DNA of 64,000 nt from Pontibacterium granulatum (lineage in GTDB: Bacteria > Pseudomonadota > Gammaproteobacteria > Pseudomonadales > Balneatricaceae): assembly GCF_029961155.1 (NCBI RefSeq), contig NZ_JASBRH010000015.1:1-64000 (forward strand), given 5' to 3'. A program made the translations under genes and the position numbers. The notes under the pieces are model-generated. The model was not told where the DNA came from. It ran no database searches and was given only the letters and a program-made list of their open reading frames with translations. Below are positions 56,944 to 64,000 of the stretch, piece by piece (the first letter of the stretch is position 1; the number at the start of each line of letters is the position of its first letter).

Positions 56944-58460
56944 TTACCCTTCTCCTGGTCAGCGCTGTTAAATGGACTGAACCGGATCAGCTCAATACAG
57001 CGATAGCCCGTATAGCTACCCAGAATCAGCACTATCGCCAGGAGCACAAACTGTAATCCGGGGAAGTTGAAGGTCAGGTGCTGTATGTAGTGATTGGACA
57101 TCAAGGTATACGCAAGCAGCGCTACGATCAGTGAGCCCCCACCTTGCTTGAGTACCTCTTTAGGGCCTTCCTCTTCCCACAGTAACGACAGTCGTTCGAT
57201 GGTCCAGGCGATAATGATCATCGGGAAAAAGATAATATTGAGGCCTTCGACAATCCTTAGGTTGTAGGCGATCACCGAGAAGGTCGCCGTAAGCAGGATG
57301 ACAACGATAATCACCGCACTGATACGGCCGACCAATAGCAGATTAAGCCGTGACAGGTATCCTCGTACCACCAAACCGGTCATCACAACCAACACAAACC
57401 CCGCCAGACCTGCGCCAAGGGTTGTTTGCATCAATGCCAACGCCATCAACACAGGCATGAACGTACCCGAAGTTCGCAGGCCCACCAGCACACGCATAAT
57501 CATCACCACCACAACGCCGACCGGGATCAGCAAAAGCCCACGAAAAAGCTTCTGTTCTTCAAGCGGTAAACTGTGCAACGAAACCTGCATTGCACTGACA
57601 TCCGCGTATTTCTCTTCCAATGCGGTTTGTATCTTTACCACCTCCCGCAACATTGAAAAACTCACCCGGGTATTTGAACCACCCACGAGATCAATCAGCG
57701 GCTGATCCTCCATCTCCCATATCAATAATCGAGCCGGTCTCCCCTCCTTGCCGGTTTCCAGGTTGAAGAACGCCACCTGATCACCGGAATAGACCATCAG
57801 ATACGGCACACTGTCCTGATTTCGGCGGTTATGTCTTAGGGGAACTGCTGTGACCTGACGCGCGGGAATGGACGCGAATTGCATCAGCAACAATGCAGCC
57901 TCGGCCAGGCTCCGGTTCTGGCGTAACAAAGCCACCTGCTGATCCTCTGATCCCAATGCATTCATCAACTGCGCTGCCAGGGTTATCTGATCAGCCGACC
58001 GTGCCTGCGCTTGCTCGATCATCGCCAAAGCGGCCAGCGTGATAGGCTCCGGAAGGATAGGCGCCGGCAGGACCTCAGGGGGTGGAGGCCAAGCCTCGGT
58101 CTGCTTGCTGTCCAACAAAAACGTCGCCCGGTAATACAACACTTGCTTGCCGTACGCTTTCTGCACTGACCAACGTACAGCCGGAAGCTGTTCTTCGGTC
58201 AGATAACTAAGCCCATATCCCGGAGACGCAGTCGCTTGCTCTAATAAGGTAAAACCTGGTTGCGTGTCCGGAATAGCCATTTGGGCGACAACCGCATCCC
58301 CATCAGCCACAAACTCCAACCGCGCCTCTACGCTCCAAATTTCGCGGGTTTCACCGGGCAGCCAAGGGATCTCAAGGCTTAAGTGGCGGTATATCGCACT
58401 TCCCAGACCGATGCAGATCAACAGGAGGACCAGAATATAAAAGGGGATTCGCTCTTGCAT
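56940..58460 (-). CDS. Inactive transglutaminase fused to seven transmembrane helices
   Basis: A 506-residue membrane protein. An N-terminal helix (6-24) is followed by a periplasmic region of about 270 residues with a transglutaminase-like fold (SIPARQVTAVPL), then about seven helices from residue 310 to 495, with RTSGTFMPVLMALAL. It matches the family named inactive transglutaminase with 7TM. It lies between the lipoprotein protease-like gene and the ligase-like gene. The periplasmic part may bind the product or substrate of its partners (inference). Confidence 0.88.
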   Translation of the reverse strand: MQERIPFYILVLLLICIGLGSAIYRHLSLEIPWLPGETREIWSVEARLEFVADGDAVVAQMAIPDTQPGFTLLEQATASPGYGLSYLTEEQLPAVRWSVQKAYGKQVLYYRATFLLDSKQTEAWPPPPEVLPAPILPEPITLAALAMIEQAQARSADQITLAAQLMNALGSEDQQVALLRQNRSLAEAALLLMQFASIPARQVTAVPLRHNRRNQDSVPYLMVYSGDQVAFFNLETGKEGRPARLLIWEMEDQPLIDLVGGSNTRVSFSMLREVVKIQTALEEKYADVSAMQVSLHSLPLEEQKLFRGLLLIPVGVVVVMIMRVLVGLRTSGTFMPVLMALALMQTTLGAGLAGFVLVVMTGLVVRGYLSRLNLLLVGRISAVIIVVILLTATFSVIAYNLRIVEGLNIIFFPMIIIAWTIERLSLLWEEEGPKEVLKQGGGSLIVALLAYTLMSNHYIQHLTFNFPGLQFVLLAIVLILGSYTGYRCIELIRFSPFNSADQEKGK

Positions 58461-58469
58461 ATCGCCCCC

Positions 58470-59186
58470 TTACTGCCTTAGGGCCTGTTTGCCATTATCT
58501 GGCTTGGCGCTTTGAGGCTTACTCCCCTGAACGTACAGGCGCGCCACATCTACAACCATCAGGTCACGCAGCACATTGCGCCCAATCAAAACCTCATATT
58601 TCAGGTGGCTTCGGTCCGCTAAGGTAAATTCGCCGATATAAGCGATTTCACCGATCTTAACGCCGAGCTTCACAACCGGACGCTTATTACTTTCGCTTGC
58701 TGCCGCCTGACGAATGTTGACGAAGCGCTCCAACCGTTGCGAGATTGTGCGACCGTCGGCGAGTTTGAACCGAACCCAGCGCTTACCGTTACGCTCAAAC
58801 TCGGCAATATCTGTTGCCCCCAGCGATGATGTCGCTGCACCTGTATCCATGCGCGCTTTGGCGATGAGCTGCTCATTTCCCAAATCAATAACGGCCCACT
58901 CAACTGCGCCCACAATGGTCTTGTTCCGTAGAGATTCACGAATTTTGGGACAATCTGGAGGTGCCGTTTTGCGGGTAAGTATCAGCGCTTCACGGGACTC
59001 TGCCTCCCGCTCAATCGCTTTGGTGGTGTTTTCCTGGGCGGTGATCAGCTCTTCAATCCGCACTAGAGATTCGCGGCACTGCTGATCAGCCGATTGTGCC
59101 AGTTTTATGGTGTCACGCTGTAAACGCTCTGTTGCTATGCATCCTTCAAGCAAGAGTATCGCGAGCAGCATTATTAATGCTCTCAT
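58470..59186 (-). CDS. Lipoprotein with RimB-like retropepsin/zinc protease domain
   Basis: A 238-residue protein. ATG 59186 has GGAG 7 nt upstream and gives a lipoprotein signal ending in LLEGC (Cys16), so it should be membrane-anchored in the periplasm. The C-terminal domain has the retropepsin-like ARMDTGAATSSL motif and VLIGRNVLRDL, as in the DUF785 group annotated as ATP-dependent zinc protease. The name is by homology only; no ATPase domain is present. It is first of the three-gene operon. Confidence 0.88.
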   Translation of the reverse strand: MRALIMLLAILLLEGCIATERLQRDTIKLAQSADQQCRESLVRIEELITAQENTTKAIEREAESREALILTRKTAPPDCPKIRESLRNKTIVGAVEWAVIDLGNEQLIAKARMDTGAATSSLGATDIAEFERNGKRWVRFKLADGRTISQRLERFVNIRQAAASESNKRPVVKLGVKIGEIAYIGEFTLADRSHLKYEVLIGRNVLRDLMVVDVARLYVQGSKPQSAKPDNGKQALRQ

Positions 59187-59452
59187 CGTATAACTCCGTC
59201 GATAGATCGGATTGCCGAGCGACACCTGAAAGACTGCGGCGCACTCAGGGCTTAGGTTAAGCCTTGTATTGAAGGATAGTTCAACATACCTCCAGCGTTA
59301 ATCTCACCATACGCTTTAACAATGACGCTTCCTCCTCTTAACGAGGGTCCACCTGACGTAGCCAGCTTCATACGGTATGCCAACAGGTGCAGGCGCACGG
59401 GTATGATCGATCTACAGAACGCCGAAGCTGTAAGCTCGTTCCAGGTTGTCTG

Positions 59453-60178
59453 TTAACCGTATGCTTCCAGCACCATCTGACTAAAAAGCACCACACAAAA
59501 CCCGACTACCGCGCCTAATGGGGGAGCCCAATGCTTCTTCAAACGGGACTGAGGTGCAATGTCCTGAAACACCAGATAAAGAATGCCACCGGATGAAAAC
59601 AGCATAATCAGGCCAAGTACGTAGCGGTGTTCGCCCAGAAAGAAGTATCCGCTCAGGCCCGCAATCGGACCTAAAGCGACCAGGCTTTTCATGATCGCCA
59701 TGGTTTTCACCGGGCTGCAATACTGGGCGTAAAGCTCGCGATACGCGTTAAATCCCTCCGGTATATTCTGCAATCCCACCAGCACAGCCAATAACGCAGC
59801 AACCGGTGATCCCAACGCCATGAGCCCTCCCAACGCTACGGCTTCTGGCACGTAATCCAGTACCATCCCCATCAACTGGGGCGACTCACGCCTACGCAGG
59901 CCCAAAACCCTTTCAATCACAAAAAACGCTATGCCACCCATAAGCAGTACGGGAATTGCCATCATGGAACCGTTCAAGCTCTCAATACCTTCGGGCACAA
60001 GCACAAATGCCACCGCACCCAATAGAATTCCTCCCCCCAAGGCAATCGTGAAATGCCTGAACTCTTTGTCCAACCAGTTTGGCAGAATCCGCTCGAAACT
60101 CGCCAGATACCCTCCAAGTGGTATACAGGCCCCTGCTATCGTTGTAAGCAGCACAATAAAAAGTAGATCGAGTATCAC
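59453..60178 (-). CDS. ZIP family divalent metal transporter
   Basis: A 241-residue, roughly eight-helix transporter. Metal-site helices include DYVPEAVALGGLMALG and LQNIPEGFNAYREL, matching the ZIP signature (HxxPEG-type). It probably imports zinc or iron. The start is GTG 60178 with a poorly spaced ribosome binding site, so the exact start is uncertain. Confidence 0.85.
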   Translation of the reverse strand: MILDLLFIVLLTTIAGACIPLGGYLASFERILPNWLDKEFRHFTIALGGGILLGAVAFVLVPEGIESLNGSMMAIPVLLMGGIAFFVIERVLGLRRRESPQLMGMVLDYVPEAVALGGLMALGSPVAALLAVLVGLQNIPEGFNAYRELYAQYCSPVKTMAIMKSLVALGPIAGLSGYFFLGEHRYVLGLIMLFSSGGILYLVFQDIAPQSRLKKHWAPPLGAVVGFCVVLFSQMVLEAYG

Positions 60179-60277
60179 CCTGATATGCCTCGCAAAACAT
60201 GCTTGTGTAACACCAACATTACACCGCCAGACCAGCTATGTGTATCAAGGACGATACATTGGCGCCATCCGCGCGAG

Positions 60278-60304
60278 ATAAAAAAAGGAGGCCGAAGCCT
60301 CCTT
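60278..60304 (-). terminator. Intrinsic terminator, minus strand
   Basis: AAGGAGGC (60285-60292) and GCCTCCTT (60297-60304) with a CGAA loop on the plus strand, TTCG on the minus strand. Seven T follow on the minus strand. No minus-strand protein gene ends here, so it terminates an unidentified transcript. Confidence 0.85.
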
Positions 60305-60370
60305 AAAACGCGGTAACGTTATTCAGTACCACTGATGGAAGACACTAACCGAGGGTCTGCGGTTTTTGTG
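60278..60370 (-). ncRNA. Candidate small RNA
   Basis: About 90 nt ending at the terminator above. A minus-strand TATAGA (60372-60377) could be its -10 element, with no convincing -35. The block ACCGCGTTTTA before the terminator recurs in the element at 47760-47905. The region has no protein gene. Family is not recognised. Confidence 0.3.
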
Positions 60371-60449
60371 CCTCTATACAGGTGTGATGACAAAGCAAGT
60401 CCTGCGGGCCGGGCCGACGGAGGCGCCGGACGCCCCTAATTGTCTTAGT

Positions 60450-60484
60450 CGGTGCCTCAGCCAGCACCGGTTGCAGGATTTTTT
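60450..60484 (+). terminator. Possible plus-strand hairpin with T-run
   Basis: CGGTGC (60450-60455) and GCACCG (60464-60469) form a 6-bp stem. Six T begin 10 nt later, which is far for a standard intrinsic terminator. Confidence 0.3.
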
Positions 60485-60849
60485 GATTCAGACCTCCAGC
60501 ACAACACCTATCTGCGCAACGTGTTGTTTGATCGAAGGCTGAACGAAAAGGAATCGAACAGATTGACCAGACCTGCCGGATGGGCGACAGCTGAACTCGG
60601 CGCTGTCGATACGTCGATGTAAGTCATAGCATTATTGTTATTCTGTGTCGTCTTTTGTGTGAGAGCCGTGCGTTACAGAGCCGGTAAAGCACGTCCCAAC
60701 AACCTCACGGGCATACAAATACCCCCGAAAAGTCATTGAGGACACCCAATGTAGAGAATCAAAACAACGATAGAAAGAATATATTATCTACCAACTCCAT
60801 CAAATTTACTGATAACCTAAAACCAAATCATGATGGAGCCAACACACCT

Positions 60850-61746
60850 ATGCGTCTGGATATTGAAGCACTGCGGGTATTAGACGTTGTTATACAAGAG
60901 GGCAGCTTCGCCAAAGCCGCCAACCGTCTGCACAAGGCACAATCAGCAATCAGTTACCAGATCAAAAAACTGGAAGACCAGTTGGACGTTACCATTTTCG
61001 ACCGTAGCAGCTACCGCGCAGAACTGACCCCTAAAGGGAAAGCACTGTGGATAGAGGGCAAGCGTCTGTTGGAACAGGCAGCCCGTATCGAGAAGCTGGC
61101 GGACCATTACTCCGAGGGCTGGGAGCCCAACTTCGACTTAGTGATCGATGCATCATTGCCGATGGAACCGGTCATGAAAGCGATGAAAGTGCTGGTTGAT
61201 CGGGAGATACCCACGAAAATACAGGTCAAGGTCGAAGCGATGCGTGGCGTACAAAAGCGTTTCGAGCAGGATCAGGCTCACATGATGCTGGTGAAGGATT
61301 ACCAACCCGTTCCGCACCTAAAAGCAGTGCCACTGCCACAGATCACCTTTGTCCTGGTCGCCGCCCGGGAGCATGCACTGGCCAGTCTGGGTAACATCAA
61401 CCTGAACCATCTGCTGGAGCATGTAGAGCTAACCATCCACGACTCCAGCGAAACATCTACGGATCGACTGGACGAACACCAGTTTGGCGGGGACCGCGTG
61501 TTTTACATGCATGGCTTTATGAGTAAAAAAGCGGGTTTGATGATGGGGCTGGGGTTTGGTTGGATGCCTGATTTCCTGATTGCCGGCGAACTGGCTGCTG
61601 GCACCCTGGTAGAGTTGGATTATGAGGGTGGCTCACGTTCCTCGTTTATGCCACTGCTCGTCTACCCCACCGACCAGCCGCTGGGCAAAGCCGGTGAACT
61701 GATTCTGAATCAACTTCTGACCGAGTTTTCTGCATTCGCCGAATAA
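60850..61746 (+). CDS. LysR family transcriptional regulator
   Basis: A 298-residue regulator with the LysR HTH (SFAKAANRLHKAQSAISYQI) and effector domain. ATG 60850 starts MRLDIEALRVL, the usual LysR opening; the longer frame adds 38 polar residues. GGAG lies about 11 nt upstream. No obvious target gene is adjacent, since the ZIP gene on the opposite strand is 670 nt away. Confidence 0.92.
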   Translation: MRLDIEALRVLDVVIQEGSFAKAANRLHKAQSAISYQIKKLEDQLDVTIFDRSSYRAELTPKGKALWIEGKRLLEQAARIEKLADHYSEGWEPNFDLVIDASLPMEPVMKAMKVLVDREIPTKIQVKVEAMRGVQKRFEQDQAHMMLVKDYQPVPHLKAVPLPQITFVLVAAREHALASLGNINLNHLLEHVELTIHDSSETSTDRLDEHQFGGDRVFYMHGFMSKKAGLMMGLGFGWMPDFLIAGELAAGTLVELDYEGGSRSSFMPLLVYPTDQPLGKAGELILNQLLTEFSAFAE

Positions 61747-61765
61747 CCGATTAACGACGAAGTAG

Positions 61766-63517
61766 TCAGTGGCTTACCAACTCGAGTTGCTTACCAAGTA
61801 ACGCAGCCATTTCATCCATCGGGATAGGGGTGCTGTAGTAGAACCCCTGTCCGATATCACACCCTTCACGGCGCAAGAAATCGGCCTGTTCAACCGTCTC
61901 GATACCCTCACCAACGACCGTGAGCTTCATACTTCGCGCTAGTGCAATGATGGCCCGTGCGATTTCCATATCATTCTGGCTTTCAGGAATATCCTGAACA
62001 AATGAGCGATCTATCTTTAACTTATTGATCGGCAACTGTTTAAGGTAACTCAGGGAGGAGTACCCAGTCCCAAAATCATCAATCGAAATCTCAATACCCG
62101 CGTCCATAAACCGCTTTAATATTCGGGATGCGGCCACCGGATCATGCATCAGTGTCCCTTCTGTGATCTCGAGTTCCAGGTGCTGCGCGGCAATCCCAAA
62201 CTCCTCCAATACGCCAAATACCTGATCGTCCAGATGCTCATAGCGCAACTGTTTACTGGAGAGATTGATATTCACCGCCAAGCGTTCCAGATCCACACCC
62301 TCATCCTGCCAGGCACGCAATGTTTTACAGGCGCGGCGTAATACCCACTCTCCTATTGGGACAATCAGACCACTTTCCTCGGCAAGGGGTATAAACGCTT
62401 CCGGACATAGTAAACCTTGCTGCGGATGACGCCAGCGAATCAAGGCCTCCACACCGACTATCGAGCCGTTGTTCAGATCAAACTGAGGCTGATAAAACAG
62501 CTCAAACTGATCCTCTTCCAACGCCTTTCTCAGCTCGGAGGCAAACATCATGCGCCTCAAGACCTCGGCAGTCATATCCTCAGTGTAAAACTCAACAGTA
62601 TTTCGACCTTCGCGCTTAGCCCTATACATCGCTGCGTCGGCGTGTTTCAGAAGCGTTTCCGGATCTTGCCCGTCCTGAGCAAAAAGACTCACACCAATTG
62701 AACAGGAGATGTACAACTGATGATGATCAACGACAAAGGGTTCCTCCATCGCACACCGAATTTTGCATGCTACATCGGCGATTTCCTGCACGTCTTCGAG
62801 GCCATTTATTACGGCGACAAATTCATCCCCTCCGATACGTGAAATCGTATCGTCATGCCTCACTGATGCTTGTAACCGCCTTGCCGCTATTTCCAGTACG
62901 CTGTCCCCAGCCGCGTGCCCTAGCGAATCATTGATCTGCTTAAAGCGGTCCAGATCGATAAACAGGACTGCCAGCGTGTTATCTGCACGTTCCGCTTTAT
63001 AGATCTCTTGCTGTATGCGATCAAGGAGCAGCTCTCTATTAGGCAATCCCGTCAGAGTGTCATGATGAGCAAGATGGCGAAAGTGCTCCTGAGTCTGTCG
63101 CAACTCCTCCTCCACACGCTGACGCTCGAGCACCTCTTTACTCAACCGCTTTAGCTGCTGTTTCTGATCGTACTGTTCTTTAACCAACTGCGGCATCCAC
63201 TGCCTTAACAGCAGAAGCAACACCGTTACTGCGACAACGATATTAACCAGTTTTGGTATAAAAACGATGGAAGGAATCGCCAGCATCTTGCCAATATCAG
63301 TCGGTAAGAAGCCAGCCTGCGCACCTCGAAACACACCAAAGTACAGACTCTCAAAGACAGTGCGCAATGCATCCAGTGCCAGCACACCCAGTAGCACCTT
63401 CATCGCTGTCGTAGTTTCACCCTGACGACGAATCCGCAGATACAGAAAGATAATAAACGACCAGAGAACCACCAGCACAAAATAGGAAACTGGTGTCGCT
63501 ATCTTGAAGAAACTCAC
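61766..63517 (-). CDS. GGDEF-EAL cyclic-di-GMP protein
   Basis: A 583-residue membrane protein. Three or four helices lie in the first 110 residues, then a short coiled coil (about 115-150), a GGDEF domain (about 150-315) and an EAL domain (about 325-575). The cyclase loop IGGDEF is intact and RHDD five residues before it fits an I-site. The phosphodiesterase has EALIRW, NINLSSKQL, DDFGTGYSSL and KIDRSFV, so both activities may be possible. It starts with GTG and has no clear ribosome binding site. Confidence 0.93.
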   Translation of the reverse strand: MSFFKIATPVSYFVLVVLWSFIIFLYLRIRRQGETTTAMKVLLGVLALDALRTVFESLYFGVFRGAQAGFLPTDIGKMLAIPSIVFIPKLVNIVVAVTVLLLLLRQWMPQLVKEQYDQKQQLKRLSKEVLERQRVEEELRQTQEHFRHLAHHDTLTGLPNRELLLDRIQQEIYKAERADNTLAVLFIDLDRFKQINDSLGHAAGDSVLEIAARRLQASVRHDDTISRIGGDEFVAVINGLEDVQEIADVACKIRCAMEEPFVVDHHQLYISCSIGVSLFAQDGQDPETLLKHADAAMYRAKREGRNTVEFYTEDMTAEVLRRMMFASELRKALEEDQFELFYQPQFDLNNGSIVGVEALIRWRHPQQGLLCPEAFIPLAEESGLIVPIGEWVLRRACKTLRAWQDEGVDLERLAVNINLSSKQLRYEHLDDQVFGVLEEFGIAAQHLELEITEGTLMHDPVAASRILKRFMDAGIEISIDDFGTGYSSLSYLKQLPINKLKIDRSFVQDIPESQNDMEIARAIIALARSMKLTVVGEGIETVEQADFLRREGCDIGQGFYYSTPIPMDEMAALLGKQLELVSH

Positions 63518-64000
63518 TCAATACACCCAGTACAACAGCTTAAGGATTGTCTCCCTCCTTGGGAATCAGATGGAGAATTGCTGATCTAAAGAAGTTAGAG
63601 AAGACCTTAAACCGGAAGCCTGAGTTAAACAATCATTACTAGGTAGAAGGTCGGAATTTGTAGCAAAGATATGACCCAAATCTTGATTCAAGGCCTCACG
63701 GTGTGGCTCTGGATAAATGATCGCTTGCTGAAACAACATACATTTCAAACAAACGTGTAGAGAGCAATAGGTACATACCAGCACTCACCATCCCTTTGAA
63801 AACTATAAAGCGATCATGCAGCGGCAACAGTCAATCACATTATTAGATCATCTTGATGCAATTATTATTCTTTTTATTGTTGGGATTTCTCATAACAATG
63901 ACAAATATCAAGAACGCGGGGACGCACAGCAAAGGCTAAGCCAGCAGATTCGTCCCAGCAGATAACAATAACTGATCAAGAATGGGACACGACTATGAAC
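63518..64000. other. Right-end region without a supported gene
   Basis: About 480 nt. The part from 63840 to 63910 is AT-rich. ATG codons at 63982 and 63995 could begin a gene that continues beyond the window, but too little sequence is present to tell. The short minus-strand frame at 63566-63784 is not protein-like. Confidence 0.5.

Larger units (their letters stand above)
60179..60849. other. 670-nt intergenic region with structured elements
   Basis: It holds a minus-strand terminator (60278-60304), a possible short RNA gene, a plus-strand hairpin with six T (60450-60484) and a 39-codon minus-strand frame at 60508-60627 without ribosome binding site. The right part presumably contains the promoter for the LysR gene at 60850. 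No protein gene is supported. Confidence 0.6.

Noticed and set aside
60508-60627. A 39-codon minus-strand frame starting MTYIDVSTAPSS
   Set aside because: No ribosome binding site and no recognised family. All three minus-strand frames here look about equally protein-like, so a coding claim is not supported.
63566-63784. A 72-codon minus-strand frame near the right end
   Set aside because: No ribosome binding site, no domain, and a composition unlike the surrounding genes.

Overview
The window looks like a chromosome segment from a marine-type gammaproteobacterium, probably in or near the Oceanospirillales (an inference from gene content and from gene order shared with Pseudomonas; the species cannot be named). 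Supporting signs are a tRNA-Arg/His/Leu/His block beside folD, a cysS-glnS-ppiB-lpxH block, aconitase B, MiaE, methionine salvage, acetoacetyl-CoA synthetase, several cyclic-di-GMP enzymes and a perfect Fnr/Anr-type box. I see no integrase, transposase, phage structural genes, rRNA or CRISPR array. Nearly all space is coding and genes run on both strands in short operons.

Layout. 1-1.5 kb: four tRNA genes on the minus strand behind a strong stable-RNA promoter, then folD. 1.7-6.2 kb: a CHASE-PAS-PAS-GGDEF cyclase and a TVP38/DedA-oxidoreductase fusion. 6.3-8.6 kb: a coupled glycosyltransferase, radical SAM and DUF2064 operon. 8.7-13.9 kb: glnS-cysS, ppiB-lpxH and miaE. 14.0-18.9 kb: a six-gene minus-strand operon encoding two Roadblock/LC7-like proteins, an Aer-like PAS protein, a leaderless PhnD-like binding protein, a pseudo-receiver/coiled-coil protein and a helical protein. 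This is the best candidate for an undescribed system. 19.1-24.0 kb: acnB, then a STAS gene and a CheA-like gene that stops before the kinase domain. 24.2-28.5 kb: methionine salvage (mtnK, mtnA, mtnBCD). 28.6-33.8 kb: an endolysin-like peptidase, slyD, a VF530-like gene, acetoacetyl-CoA synthetase, hpf, nitronate monooxygenase and a 58-residue gene.

33.9-38.8 kb: an EEP-family protein, a CbrA-like transporter-sensor without a kinase, a eukaryote-type HisA and an exported protein. 39-45.4 kb: an M23 peptidase, a conserved cysteine membrane protein, chromate transporter, DEAD-box helicase and an acetyltransferase. 46-53.3 kb: a second cyclase, then an aromatic aminotransferase and a giant indolepyruvate ferredoxin oxidoreductase, with an Lrp-type regulator divergent from them and an Fnr/Anr box in the shared promoter. 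53.3-63.5 kb: a K+ channel, an MFS transporter with divergent LysR gene, the lipoprotein protease/7TM inactive transglutaminase/glutamate-ligase-like trio, a ZIP transporter, a second LysR gene and a GGDEF-EAL protein.

How they fit together. The aminotransferase, oxidoreductase and Lrp genes form a likely oxygen-regulated aromatic amino acid degradation unit. The mtn genes recycle methylthioribose. Three GGDEF proteins, the kinase-less CheA, the kinase-less CbrA-like protein and the Roadblock operon give the window an unusually large signalling content in which several proteins lack the expected catalytic output. Starts were often moved inward from the longest open frame where a Shine-Dalgarno sequence, gene overlap or known family length supported it.
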